Source: Usitatibacter palustris
GTDB taxonomy: Bacteria > Pseudomonadota > Gammaproteobacteria > Burkholderiales > Usitatibacteraceae
Direction: 5' to 3'
Assembly (NCBI RefSeq): GCF_013003985.1
Contig: NZ_CP053073.1
Span: 744,001 to 808,000, forward strand
DNA: 64,000 nt
Shown: positions 9,319 to 18,715 of the stretch, piece by piece
Numbering within the stretch: position 1 is the stretch's first letter
Layout of the letters: each line of letters opens with the position of its first letter
Program-made: the position numbers and the translations under genes
Notes under the pieces: model-generated
Seen by the model: the letters and a program-made list of their open reading frames with translations, nothing else
What the model was told of the DNA's origin: nothing
Database searches by the model: none

Positions 9319-11394
9319 ATGCAAGGTGCGGAAGGCGATGCGCGGTCCGTGCTTGCCGTTCTCGGCGGGCAGGGCGTCGCTTCTCCTGAGCAACTGCGGG
9401 TCGCGCAGGCGCTCATCGAAGTCCTCCCCATCCCCGTCTTCATCAAGAGCCGCGACGGCCGCTACCTGGGCGTGAACAAGGCCTGGGAGGAGTTCTTCGA
9501 GATCGAGCGGCAGTCCATCCTCGGCGCCACCGTCGGCGCGCTCTACCCCCAGGCTCCCGCCACTGCCGCACGCCACCAGGCGATGGACGAGGCGCTGTGG
9601 GCCATGCCCGGCAGCCAGATGTACGAGATCCCGGTGACCACGCACAGCGGAACGGTGCGCCACACCCTCTACTACAAGGCCACGTTCGCCCGCGCCGACG
9701 GCAGCATCGCCGGGCTCATCGGCACGATCGTCGACATCACCGAGCGCAAGCAGGCCGAGCAGCGCGAGGCCATCGAGAGCGCCGTGGCTCGCGAGCTGGG
9801 CAGCGGCGATCCCTTGCACGAGGCGATCCGCGGAATCATCCAGGTGATGTGCGAGCGCCTCGATTGGGTGTGCGGCTCGCGCTGGAGCCTCGACGAATCC
9901 GACAACACGCTCCATTGCATCGAGTCGTGGAGTGTTTCCGATCCGCGCATCGAGGCCTTCCTGGCCGAAAGCTCGAAGGCAACGTTCACTCCCGGAAAGA
10001 GCGGCCTCATCCGCCGCGTGCTCGCGACCGGCCAGCCGGTATGGATCGCCGACGTCACCCTGAAGCAGGATTTCCAGCGCGCCGATCTCGCGGCGCATGC
10101 CGGGCTGCGCGGCGCGTTCGCCCTCCCGGTGCTGATGGAGGACCGGGTGCTGGGCGCGATCGAGTTCTACAGCCGCGATGCGCGCGAGCCCGACCGCTGG
10201 CTGCTGCAGCTCGCCGCGAGCATCGGCCGCGAAATCGGCCTGCTCATGGCGCGGCGCACGGCCGAGGCGGCGCTGCGCGAAAGCGAAGCGCGCTTCCGCA
10301 GCCTCACCGATCTTTCCTCCGACTGGTACTGGGAGCAGGACGAGAACCTGCGCTACACGGCGGTCTCGCGCGGCGTCTACGAATCCTTCGGCCTGTTGCC
10401 CGAGGACCTCATCGGCAAGCAGCGCTGGGACGCGGAGATCGTCGGCATCTCGGCCGAGGACTGGGCGAAGCACCGCGCGGTTCTCGATGCGCGCGAGCGT
10501 TTCCAGGATCTCGAATACGGACGCAAGGATGCCGCGGGGCGCATCCACTTCATGAGCACGTCGGGGCATCCCGTCTTCGACGAGAACGGCAAGTTCAAGG
10601 GCTATCGGGGCATCGGCAAGGACATCACCGAGAGGAAGCTCCAGGAGCAGGCGCTGCGCGACGCGCACGACGAGCTCGAGATGAAGGCCCGCGAGCTCGC
10701 GCGTTCCAACGACGAGCTGCAGCAATTCGCCTACGTCGCTTCGCACGACCTGCAGGAACCGTTGCGCATGGTGTCGAGCTATACGCAGCTCATCGTGCGC
10801 CGCTACGGCGACAAGCTCGACGGCGACGCCAAGGAGTTCATGGATTTCATCGTCGATGGCGCGGCGCGCATGAAGCAGCTCATCGAGGACCTGCTCGCCT
10901 ACTCGCGCGTCGGCACGCGCGGCCGCGATTTCCTGCCCATCGACAGCGGCGCGGCCCTCAAGAAGGCGCTCGGCAACGTGCGCGCGGCACAGGAAGCGAG
11001 CGGGGCCGTCGTCACGAACGACCGGATGCCCACGGTGCACGCCGACGGCGCGCAGCTCGCGCAGCTCTTCCAGAACCTGCTCGGCAACGCGATGAAGTTC
11101 CGCGCCGCGGAGCCGCCTCGCATCCACATCGCGGTCGAGGAGCGCGAGGAGGTCTGGGTGTTCACCGTGACCGACAACGGCATCGGCCTTGATCCGCAGT
11201 ACGCCGACCGCATCTTCATGATGTTCCAGAGGCTTCACAACAAGGCCGAATACCCGGGCACCGGCATCGGGCTGGCGATCTGCAAGAAGATCGTCGACCG
11301 CCATGGCGGGCGCATCTGGGTGGAATCGCAACCCGGCAAGGGCAGCACGTTCGGTTTCACCCTTCCTCGCCTAGACGGAGGATCCCATTCATGA
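9319..11394 (+). CDS. PAS-GAF-PAS sensor histidine kinase
   Basis: A 691-residue sensor kinase without obvious membrane segments, so probably cytoplasmic. Domains in order are PAS at about 25-145 (ending [10 protein letters not shown]), GAF at about 160-315, a second PAS at about 320-450 (ending [10 protein letters not shown]), a HisKA dimerisation domain with phospho-acceptor H476 in [10 protein letters not shown], and HATPase_c with N-box [17 protein letters not shown] and GTGIGLAI. This HisKA subtype is shared with phytochrome-like kinases that pair with Rcp1-type receivers. The following gene is such a receiver and its ATG overlaps this stop (ATGA). The signal is unknown. Confidence 0.9.
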   Translation: MQGAEGDARSVLAVLGGQGVASPEQLRVAQALIEVLPIPVFIKSRDGRYLGVNKAWEEFFEIERQSILGATVGALYPQAPATAARHQAMDEALWAMPGSQMYEIPVTTHSGTVRHTLYYKATFARADGSIAGLIGTIVDITERKQAEQREAIESAVARELGSGDPLHEAIRGIIQVMCERLDWVCGSRWSLDESDNTLHCIESWSVSDPRIEAFLAESSKATFTPGKSGLIRRVLATGQPVWIADVTLKQDFQRADLAAHAGLRGAFALPVLMEDRVLGAIEFYSRDAREPDRWLLQLAASIGREIGLLMARRTAEAALRESEARFRSLTDLSSDWYWEQDENLRYTAVSRGVYESFGLLPEDLIGKQRWDAEIVGISAEDWAKHRAVLDARERFQDLEYGRKDAAGRIHFMSTSGHPVFDENGKFKGYRGIGKDITERKLQEQALRDAHDELEMKARELARSNDELQQFAYVASHDLQEPLRMVSSYTQLIVRRYGDKLDGDAKEFMDFIVDGAARMKQLIEDLLAYSRVGTRGRDFLPIDSGAALKKALGNVRAAQEASGAVVTNDRMPTVHADGAQLAQLFQNLLGNAMKFRAAEPPRIHIAVEEREEVWVFTVTDNGIGLDPQYADRIFMMFQRLHNKAEYPGTGIGLAICKKIVDRHGGRIWVESQPGKGSTFGFTLPRLDGGSHS

Positions 11395-11843
11395 CAATCA
11401 GAAGAGACGAGGCGCCACCCGTGGAAATCCTGCTCGTAGAAGACAACCCCGGAGACTACCGGCTCACGCTCGAAGCCCTGCGTGAAGGCAAGGTCTACAA
11501 CAATTTGCATTGGGCGAAGGATGGCGTCGAGGCCATCGAGTTCCTCAAGCGCCGCGGCCCGCACGCCGATGCGCCGCGGCCCGACATCATCCTGCTCGAT
11601 CTCAACTTGCCGAAGAAGGATGGCCGCGAGGTGCTTTCCGAGATCAAGAGCGATCCGGACCTGCGGCCGATCCCGGTCGTGATCCTCACCACCTCGAAGG
11701 CCGAGGAGGACATCCTCAAGAGCTACGACCTCAACGCGAACTGCTACGTCACCAAGCCCGTCGACCTCGACAAGTTCATCGTCGTCGTGCAGTCGATCGA
11801 CCGGTTCTGGCTCACGATCGCGACCCTGCCCCCGGGAAGATGA
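11391..11843 (+). CDS. single-domain response regulator (Rcp1-like)
   Basis: A 150-residue stand-alone receiver. The acidic pocket is E-D in LLVEDNPGD (17-18), the predicted phospho-acceptor is D70 in IILLDLNLP, and the conserved Thr (ILTTSK) and Lys (VTKPVD) are present. It has no output domain, as in Rcp1-type regulators that work with PAS/GAF or phytochrome kinases. It overlaps the kinase by 4 bases and the next gene by 4 bases, so the three proteins are probably made together. It may relay phosphate or act by protein contact. Confidence 0.92.
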   Translation: MTIRRDEAPPVEILLVEDNPGDYRLTLEALREGKVYNNLHWAKDGVEAIEFLKRRGPHADAPRPDIILLDLNLPKKDGREVLSEIKSDPDLRPIPVVILTTSKAEEDILKSYDLNANCYVTKPVDLDKFIVVVQSIDRFWLTIATLPPGR

Positions 11844-13546
11844 AAGCCGAAGAGCCTGGCACGTCCGTCCTCCTGATCGAGGACAACCCCGGAGACGCTC
11901 GCCTCATCGAGGAGATGCTCTCCGAGGATCCGGCCACGCCCTTTCGGCTGCGCACGGCCGATCGGCTGCAGCGCGGGCTGGAGTTGTTGTCGCTGAAAGG
12001 CACGGAACTCGTCCTGCTCGATCTTTCGCTGCCCGACAGCCATGGCCTGGACACCTTCTCGAAGGTGTACGCGCATTCGCCGAAGGTGCCGATCATCGTG
12101 CTCTCGGGCAACGACGACCAGGCGCTCGCCCTCTACGCGGTGAAGAGCGGCGCGCAGGACTACCTCGTGAAGGGCAAGATCGATCGCGAGCTGCTGCTAC
12201 GCGCGATGCAGTACTCCATCGAGCGCAAGCACTACCAGGAGGAGCTCGAGCGGCAGGCGAACTACGACGGCCTCACGGGGCTGCCCAACCGCCATCTTCT
12301 CCACGACCGCCTCAGGCAGGCGGTCTTCGCGCAGCGCAACGTGCGCTCGGTCGCGGTCGTGTTCATCGACCTCGACCACTTCAAGGTCATCAACGATTCC
12401 CTCGGCCACAACTTCGGCGACGAAGTGCTGCGCCATGTCGCCGAGCGCATCCAGTCGGCCGTGCGCGATGGCGACACCGTCGCCCGCCTCGGCGGCGACG
12501 AATTCGTGCTGATCCTCAACGACCAGACGCGCGAGGACGTGATCTTCCGCACGATGCGCCGGATCATGTCCAAGGTGAGCGAGCCCATCAACGTGGCCGA
12601 TCGCGAACTGAACGTCACCTGCAGCGCGGGCATCAGCCTGTATCCGCAGGACGGGCCGGACGTGCCCACGCTCCTCAAGAACGCCGATGCGGCGATGTAC
12701 CGCGCGAAATCGCAGGGCCGCAACACGTTCCAGTTCTACACGGCGGAGATGAACGAGCTCGCCAACGAGCGCCTCTCGATGGAGCAGAGCCTGCGGCGCG
12801 CGCTCGAGCGCGACGAGCTGCTGCTGCATTTCCAGCCGCGGGTGAACCTGCGCACGGGCAATGTCGACGCGGTCGAGGCGCTGGTTCGCTGGAAGCATCC
12901 GACGCGCGGCCTGATCCTGCCCGATCGCTTCATCGCGCTCGCGGAGGAGACGGGCCTCATCGTGCCGATCGGCGAGTGGGTGCTGCGCAGCGCCTGCGCG
13001 CAGGGCCAGCGCTGGCGCGAAGCGGGCTTCACGCCCATCGTGATGTCGGTGAACCTCTCGGCGCGGCAACTGTGGAACGGCGGCCTCGTGCGCATGGTCG
13101 ATGACGTGCTCACCGACACCGGCATGGACGGCTTCCTCGAGCTCGAGCTCACCGAGAGCATGGTGATGCACGACGCGGAGAACGTGATCTCGGCGCTCGA
13201 AGGCCTGAAGGGCATCGGCGTGCGGCTCTCGGTGGACGACTTCGGCACCGGCTACTCGAGCCTGAGCTACCTGAAGCGCCTCCCGATCCACGCGCTCAAG
13301 ATCGACGGTTCCTTCGTGCGCGACATCGATGCCTCCGGCGGGCCCGACGACGGCCTGCTCGCGCGCGCCATCATCTCGCTCGGCCACAGCCTGCACCTCA
13401 AGGTGATCGCCGAGGGCGTGGAGACGGAAGCGCAGCGCGCGTTCCTGAGGGCGCACGAGTGCGACGAGATGCAGGGCTACTTCTTCAGCAAGCCGATGCC
13501 GCCGGAGGAGTGCGAGAAAATCCTGCCGCGGACCACGCCGCGGTAG
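11840..13546 (+). CDS. response regulator with GGDEF and EAL domains
   Basis: A 568-residue protein with an N-terminal receiver (phospho-acceptor D61 in [11 protein letters not shown]), a GGDEF domain (GGDEF at 218-222) and an EAL domain (E346-A-L in VEALVRW, later DDFGTGYSS and ALKIDGSFV). Both catalytic signatures look intact. An RDGD matching the RxxD inhibitory site sits exactly five residues before GGDEF. It may therefore make or break cyclic di-GMP under control of the upstream kinase. The ATG at 11840 overlaps the preceding stop (ATGA); the upstream extension of the frame is an out-of-frame shadow. Confidence 0.93.
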   Translation: MKAEEPGTSVLLIEDNPGDARLIEEMLSEDPATPFRLRTADRLQRGLELLSLKGTELVLLDLSLPDSHGLDTFSKVYAHSPKVPIIVLSGNDDQALALYAVKSGAQDYLVKGKIDRELLLRAMQYSIERKHYQEELERQANYDGLTGLPNRHLLHDRLRQAVFAQRNVRSVAVVFIDLDHFKVINDSLGHNFGDEVLRHVAERIQSAVRDGDTVARLGGDEFVLILNDQTREDVIFRTMRRIMSKVSEPINVADRELNVTCSAGISLYPQDGPDVPTLLKNADAAMYRAKSQGRNTFQFYTAEMNELANERLSMEQSLRRALERDELLLHFQPRVNLRTGNVDAVEALVRWKHPTRGLILPDRFIALAEETGLIVPIGEWVLRSACAQGQRWREAGFTPIVMSVNLSARQLWNGGLVRMVDDVLTDTGMDGFLELELTESMVMHDAENVISALEGLKGIGVRLSVDDFGTGYSSLSYLKRLPIHALKIDGSFVRDIDASGGPDDGLLARAIISLGHSLHLKVIAEGVETEAQRAFLRAHECDEMQGYFFSKPMPPEECEKILPRTTPR

Positions 13547-13547
13547 C

Positions 13548-14543
13548 TCAGTCGTACAGCCCGGCCTTGGCCTTCCCGCCGAAGATGCGGTACGAGACGA
13601 TCGTGTAGCCGATGATGAACGGCAGCACGATCGCGGTGCCGATGAAGGTGAACCTCAGCGCGGTCGGATGCGCCGCGGCTTCCCAGAGCGTGAGGCGGTC
13701 GATCACGACATAGGGAAAGAGGCTGTAGGCGAGGCCCATCATCGCGAGGACGAAGACCACGACCGTCCCCATGAAGGGCCGCCAATGGCTGGCCTTCGAG
13801 CCGCCTTCGAGCCGCCCCACCTCGCGCCACGTCCAGAGCCACGCGAGCCCGCAGCCGATGGGCAGCACCATCACGAAGAGGGTGCGCGGGAAGTCGAACC
13901 ACTTGTCGCGCACGGTCTCGCTCACGAGCGGCGTGGCGGCACTCACCAGCGCGATGGCGAACGCGACCCAGAGCAGGCCCCAGCGCGCCCAGGCAAATGA
14001 CTTCTTCTGCAGCGGGCCCTCGGTCTTGCCGATAAGCCAGGTGGCACCGAGCAGCACGTAGCCGCCGCACACACTTGCGCCGCACAGCACCGCGAAGGCG
14101 AGATAGAAGAAGCCGCTTTCGAAGCCGGTGATGTAGCGGCCGAGCATGGCGCCCTGGAAGAACGACGCGATGAACGAGCCCGCCCAGAAGAGCCAGTTCC
14201 ACAGCTCGCGGTGCCAGCCTTGGGCTTTCATGCGGAATTCGAAGGCGACGCCGCGCAGCATGATGCCGATGAGCATCGCGACCGCCAGCAGGTAGAGCGA
14301 TTGCAGCACCACGCCGTGCGCGACCGGGAAAGCGATCAGCAATACGCCCACGCCCAGCACGAGCCAGGTTTCGTTCGCATCCCAGAACGGCCCGATCGAC
14401 GACACCATCACGGACTGTTCCTTCTCGGTCGCGGCGGGCATGAGCATGCCCACGCCGAGGTCGAAGCCGTCGAGCACCACGTAGACGAGGACCGCGAGGC
14501 CCATGATGAAGAAGAAAACCAGCGGGAGGATGTCCATGGTCAC
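13548..14543 (-). CDS. cydB: cytochrome bd-type quinol oxidase subunit II
   Basis: A 331-residue membrane subunit of the bd-type terminal oxidase, which reduces oxygen with quinol electrons. It shows VLDGFDLGVGML near the N-terminus and WDANETWLVLG, both family hallmarks, followed by repeated transmembrane segments. The short length resembles cyanide-insensitive CioB more than E. coli CydB (379). The GTG at 14543 overlaps the cydA stop (GTGA); ATG at 14537 is an alternative start. No cydX-like small gene can follow, because the convergent diguanylate cyclase gene ends one base away. Confidence 0.93.
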   Translation of the reverse strand: MTMDILPLVFFFIMGLAVLVYVVLDGFDLGVGMLMPAATEKEQSVMVSSIGPFWDANETWLVLGVGVLLIAFPVAHGVVLQSLYLLAVAMLIGIMLRGVAFEFRMKAQGWHRELWNWLFWAGSFIASFFQGAMLGRYITGFESGFFYLAFAVLCGASVCGGYVLLGATWLIGKTEGPLQKKSFAWARWGLLWVAFAIALVSAATPLVSETVRDKWFDFPRTLFVMVLPIGCGLAWLWTWREVGRLEGGSKASHWRPFMGTVVVFVLAMMGLAYSLFPYVVIDRLTLWEAAAHPTALRFTFIGTAIVLPFIIGYTIVSYRIFGGKAKAGLYD

Positions 14544-15892
14544 TCCGCGGCGCGCGCTACCGGCATGGCGGCGGCGACCGGGTCGGGAGGCAGGTTGCCC
14601 GCGCCTTCGCCGGCGAGGTGGGTCAGCACGATCATGTACGCGATGAACATGCCGATGTAGGTGAGGACGTAGAGCGTGATCGACGCGCCGAGCTGTGCGC
14701 CGGTGATTTCACCGACGGCCTGCGAGGTGCGCAGGATGCCCTGCACGAGCCACGGCTGGCGGCCCATCTCGGTGACGATCCAGCCGCAGAGCGTGGCGAT
14801 CCATCCGGAGAAGGTGAATCCCGCGAAGGTCCAGAGCAGCCATCGCGGCACCACGCGCTCGCGGCGCGACATCCAGACGCCGAACCAGGCGAGTGCCAGC
14901 ATCAGCACGCCCAGGCCCACCATCGCGCGGAAAGCGAAGAACACCGGAGCGACGGGCGGGATGTCGTCGCCGAATTCGTTGAGGCCCTTCAGTTCGCCGT
15001 GCTTGTCATGGGTGAGGATGAGGGCCGCGCCGTAGGGAAGTTCGATCGCGTAGTCGTTGGTGCGCGTCTTCTGGTTGGGGATGGCGAAGAGCACGAGCGG
15101 CGCGCCTTTCTCGGTATGCCAGAGCGCTTCCATGGCCGCGACCTTTGCGGGCTGGTGCTTGAGGGTATTGAGCCCATGCTGATCACCGACGAACGCCTGG
15201 ATGGGCGCGAGGATCGCGGCCACCACGATGCCCGCGCGCAGCGTCTTTCTCGCGCTCGTGTCCTTGGGCGCCTTGAGCAGCCGCCAGGAAGAGAGACCGG
15301 CGATCACGAAGCTCGCCGTGAGCCCCGAGGCCAGCATCATGTGGAAGAAGCGGTACGGGAACGACGGATTGAAGATCACGTCGATCCAGCTTCCCGCGAT
15401 CCACTGCCCGTCGGCGAAGATGTGGCCCGTCGGTGTCTGCATCCAGGAGTTGAGCGCGAGGATCCAGAAGGCCGAAAGCGAGGTGCCCAGCGCCACCAGC
15501 GCGGTCGCGGTGATGTGCAGCCAATCGGGCACGCGGTTCATGCCGAAGAGCATCACGCCCAGGAACGTCGCTTCGAGGAAGAACGCGGTGAGCACTTCGT
15601 AGCCGAGCAGCGGACCGGCGATCGCGCCGACGTGTTTCATGAAGCCCGGCCAGTTCGTGCCGAACTGGAACGACATCACGATTCCCGTGACCACGCCCAT
15701 CGCGAAGGTGAGCGCGAAGACTTTCGTCCAGAGCTTGTAGGTGAGCAGCAGCGCGGGGTCGCGCGTGCGCTGGTACTGGATGCGGAAGCCGAGCAGGAAC
15801 CACGCGAGCGCGATCGTGAGCGTGGGAAAGAGAATGTGGAACGCGATGTTCAGCCCGAACTGGGCACGGGCGAGGACGAGGGCTTCTTCCAT
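14540..15892 (-). CDS. cydA: cytochrome bd-type quinol oxidase subunit I
   Basis: Heme-bearing subunit of the bd oxidase, 450 residues with the start at 15892. With this start the heme b595 ligand falls exactly at H19 (NIAFHILFP), which supports it over the longer frame to 15928. GTNWPGFMKHVG, the FFLEATFLG glutamates and GWIVTEMGRQPW are all present. The quinol-binding Q loop is short, as in CioA-type enzymes. It is the first gene of the cydAB pair, divergent from the repair nuclease gene with 66 bases between them. Confidence 0.94.
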   Translation of the reverse strand: MEEALVLARAQFGLNIAFHILFPTLTIALAWFLLGFRIQYQRTRDPALLLTYKLWTKVFALTFAMGVVTGIVMSFQFGTNWPGFMKHVGAIAGPLLGYEVLTAFFLEATFLGVMLFGMNRVPDWLHITATALVALGTSLSAFWILALNSWMQTPTGHIFADGQWIAGSWIDVIFNPSFPYRFFHMMLASGLTASFVIAGLSSWRLLKAPKDTSARKTLRAGIVVAAILAPIQAFVGDQHGLNTLKHQPAKVAAMEALWHTEKGAPLVLFAIPNQKTRTNDYAIELPYGAALILTHDKHGELKGLNEFGDDIPPVAPVFFAFRAMVGLGVLMLALAWFGVWMSRRERVVPRWLLWTFAGFTFSGWIATLCGWIVTEMGRQPWLVQGILRTSQAVGEITGAQLGASITLYVLTYIGMFIAYMIVLTHLAGEGAGNLPPDPVAAAMPVARAAE

Positions 15893-15958
15893 GGGCGCGT
15901 TCTTTTTTGGAGTCCCTGATGGACCCATTCTACGCCCGCGCCACTATCATGGAGGCCC

Positions 15959-18715
15959 ATGTCGAACCCCTTCCCCGAAATCGATCGCGACGAACTGCTC
16001 GAACGCCTGGAGCAGGGCGGCGAACGTGCGGTCACGGTGCTCACGCCGAACCGGCGTCTCGCGCAGTCGCTCGAGGCCGAGGTCGATCGCCGCCACCTCG
16101 CGGCGGGACGCGCGCACTGGGACGCCGCGGACATCCTCGCGTTCGACCATTTTCTTGCGCGTTGCCACGAGGAAGCGCTGTACTCGGCCCGGGGTGCGGA
16201 CGTGCCCTCGCTGCTGTCGGAGGCGGCCGCGCGCATCCTCTGGGAAGAGGCGATCGGCCAGAGCCGGTGGAAGGATGGCCTGCTCTCGCTGCCGGCAGCG
16301 GCTGCGCTGGCCTCGGAGGCCTGGGCACTTGCGCACGACTGGCGCATCCAGGGCGCGCTGCGCTCCGAGCAATCGAGCGAGGACGCCGAAGCGTTCGCGG
16401 AGTGGGCGACGCACTACGCGCGGCGCACGGATCGGGAAAACGTCATCGATTCGGCACGGCTTCCCGCTTCGGTCGCCAGGTACTGGGCGGAAAAGATGAT
16501 CGCGCCGCCGGCGGCCATCGCGCTCTATGCCTTCGATGTCATCAAGCCGCAGCAGGCGGACCTGCTGTCGACTTGCGCGGGAATGGGCACGCAAGTGTTC
16601 CTCTGCCAACCCGCGAGGCACGAGGCGACCCTGCGGCGCGTGGTGATCGAGACGCCGCGCGAGGAAATCGAGCAGGCGGCACGCTGGGCTCGCGCGCGCC
16701 TCGAGGCGGCGGATCCCGCGCGTGCGCCGCGGATCGCGGTCGTCGTGCCCGAGCTCTCCGCGCGCCGCCGCGAAGTGGTGCGGATCTTCGCGCGCACGTT
16801 CGCGCCCAACGGCTCGCTGGCTTCTCGCTCGGGCGCCCCTTATTTCAACCTTTCGCTCGGCGAGCCGCTCACCGAGTACCCGCTCGTCGATGCGGCGCTC
16901 ACGCTGCTCGAGATCGCCACGCAGGCGGTCGCCTACGACCGGGCGAGCCGCCTCATACGCTCGCCCTTCCTCGCGGACGCGGAAGCGGAAGTGGCCGGAC
17001 GCGCGCGGCTCGACGCCGCGCTTCGCAGGATTGCGCCCGGAGCGCTCAACGCGGTGCACCTGCGCCGCGTCGCTCCCGAGGGCGTGAAGCGCGGCGCCCC
17101 GCCATGCCGCGGGTTCATCGAACTGCTCGAGCGCGTGATCGAGAAGTCCCAGGACAACGCGCCCGCCAGCGCGCACACCTGGGCGCGGCGATTCAATGAA
17201 ATCCTTCGGGCGGCGGGGTTTCCGGGCGAGCGTTCGCTCGACTCGGTCGAATACCAGGCGCTCGAGCGGTGGCGCGAGTCGCTCGCCGAGTTCGCCGCGC
17301 TCGGTTCCATCGCCACGCACTGGAGCGGTCGCGAAGCGCGGGCGCGACTCGTGCGCCTGTGCCGCGAGACCGTGTTCCAGCCCCGGTCCGGACAGGCGCC
17401 CGTCCAGGTGCTGGGCATTCTCGAATCCGCGGGCCTCACGTTCGACCACCTCTGGGTGAGCGGCCTCACCGAGGACGCCTGGCCCATCGCGTCGCGCGCG
17501 CATCCGCTGATCGCGCCCGCGCTGCAGCGCCGCGCCGGCATTCCGCAGGCAAGCCCCGAGGAGGCACTCGAGTTCGACCGGCGCATCACGACGGGGTGGA
17601 GAGTTGCCGCACCCGAAGTGGTCTTCAGCAGCGCGCGCGCCGACGGCGATCGCGAACTCGTCGCCAGCCCGCTCGTCGCGGACGTGACGAAGTCCGACGA
17701 CCTCGAGGCGCTCGCCATTCCGAAGTTCATCGAGCTGCGGCGCCAGATCCTCGCGAAGCGAAAGGACGCGATGTCGAAGACGCAGGACGACATCGGCCCC
17801 GCGTTGCCGACACCGTTCGCGAAAGGCGGCACCAACATCCTCGTCGACCAGGCGGCCTGCCCCTTCCGCGCGTTCGCGCACTACCGCCTGGGCGCGCGCG
17901 AGCTGGAAGCGCCGGCATCGGGCCTCGCGCCGATGGAACGGGGAACGCTGTTGCACGAGATGATGGGCAAGCTGTGGGAGGCGGTGAAGGATTCCGCCAC
18001 GCTCGTGTCGATGGATGACGCGGCGCTCGCGAAGCACATCGACGAAGCCGCGGCGCACGCGGTCCGCAAAGTGCAGGAGGATCGGCCCGGGCGGCTCGAC
18101 GGCCGATTCGCGGACCTCGAGCGCGAACGGATCGCGGCCCTCGCGCGGGAATGGCTCGCGATCGAGAAGACGCGCGCGCCGTTTCGTGTCCACCAGCGCG
18201 AGGAAAAATGGAAGCTCCACGCGGGCGGCGTCGAGATCGACGGACGCATCGATCGCGTCGACGAGTTGGCCGGCGGCGGCCTCGCCGTCATCGACTACAA
18301 GACGGGACGCGTGTCCGCGGCGGACTGGAACGGCGAGCGTCCCGACAACGCGCAGATGCCGCTGTACGCGCTGGCGGCCGATCGCGAGCGGCTGCACGCG
18401 GTGGCCTTCGCGAGCCTCAAGACCGGCGACCTTCGTTTCGTCGGCGTCTCGCGCGACGAGAACATCCTGCCGAAGGTGAAGACGCCGACCGAGGTGCAGG
18501 GCGGATCCTGGGACGCGATGCTGCAGAAATGGCGCGTCGTCGTCGATCGCCTCGGTGCCGATTTCGCCGCCGGCCAGGCGACGGTCGATCCCAAGGAACT
18601 GCTCACGACGTGCCGGCGCTGCGACCTGAAGACGCTCTGCCGCGTTCACGAGCGCCTGAGCCCGCTCGACGAGGGCGACGAGCTCGACGATGCCGGCGAG
18701 GAGAAAGCTGAATGA
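15959..18715 (+). CDS. AddB-like PD-(D/E)XK exonuclease, Fe-S type
   Basis: A 918-residue DNA repair protein of the AddB-like group. The N-terminal helicase-like region is inactive-looking, with TPNRRLAQSLE where AddB keeps degenerate motifs. The C-terminal nuclease has GRIDRVD with D765 and VIDYKTG with D779 and K781. Four cysteines, C634 in AACPFRAF and C885-x2-C888-x5-C894, match the 4Fe-4S staple of AddB nucleases. It pairs with the AddA-like helicase gene, which starts inside its stop (ATGA). The likely role is resection of DNA double-strand ends. I leave the symbol blank because these proteins form their own proteobacterial branch. Confidence 0.85.
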   Translation: MSNPFPEIDRDELLERLEQGGERAVTVLTPNRRLAQSLEAEVDRRHLAAGRAHWDAADILAFDHFLARCHEEALYSARGADVPSLLSEAAARILWEEAIGQSRWKDGLLSLPAAAALASEAWALAHDWRIQGALRSEQSSEDAEAFAEWATHYARRTDRENVIDSARLPASVARYWAEKMIAPPAAIALYAFDVIKPQQADLLSTCAGMGTQVFLCQPARHEATLRRVVIETPREEIEQAARWARARLEAADPARAPRIAVVVPELSARRREVVRIFARTFAPNGSLASRSGAPYFNLSLGEPLTEYPLVDAALTLLEIATQAVAYDRASRLIRSPFLADAEAEVAGRARLDAALRRIAPGALNAVHLRRVAPEGVKRGAPPCRGFIELLERVIEKSQDNAPASAHTWARRFNEILRAAGFPGERSLDSVEYQALERWRESLAEFAALGSIATHWSGREARARLVRLCRETVFQPRSGQAPVQVLGILESAGLTFDHLWVSGLTEDAWPIASRAHPLIAPALQRRAGIPQASPEEALEFDRRITTGWRVAAPEVVFSSARADGDRELVASPLVADVTKSDDLEALAIPKFIELRRQILAKRKDAMSKTQDDIGPALPTPFAKGGTNILVDQAACPFRAFAHYRLGARELEAPASGLAPMERGTLLHEMMGKLWEAVKDSATLVSMDDAALAKHIDEAAAHAVRKVQEDRPGRLDGRFADLERERIAALAREWLAIEKTRAPFRVHQREEKWKLHAGGVEIDGRIDRVDELAGGGLAVIDYKTGRVSAADWNGERPDNAQMPLYALAADRERLHAVAFASLKTGDLRFVGVSRDENILPKVKTPTEVQGGSWDAMLQKWRVVVDRLGADFAAGQATVDPKELLTTCRRCDLKTLCRVHERLSPLDEGDELDDAGEEKAE

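Noticed and set aside
9157..11331. A 724-residue minus-strand open frame opposite the histidine kinase
   Set aside because: It mirrors the kinase codons, with no motif or start context of its own.
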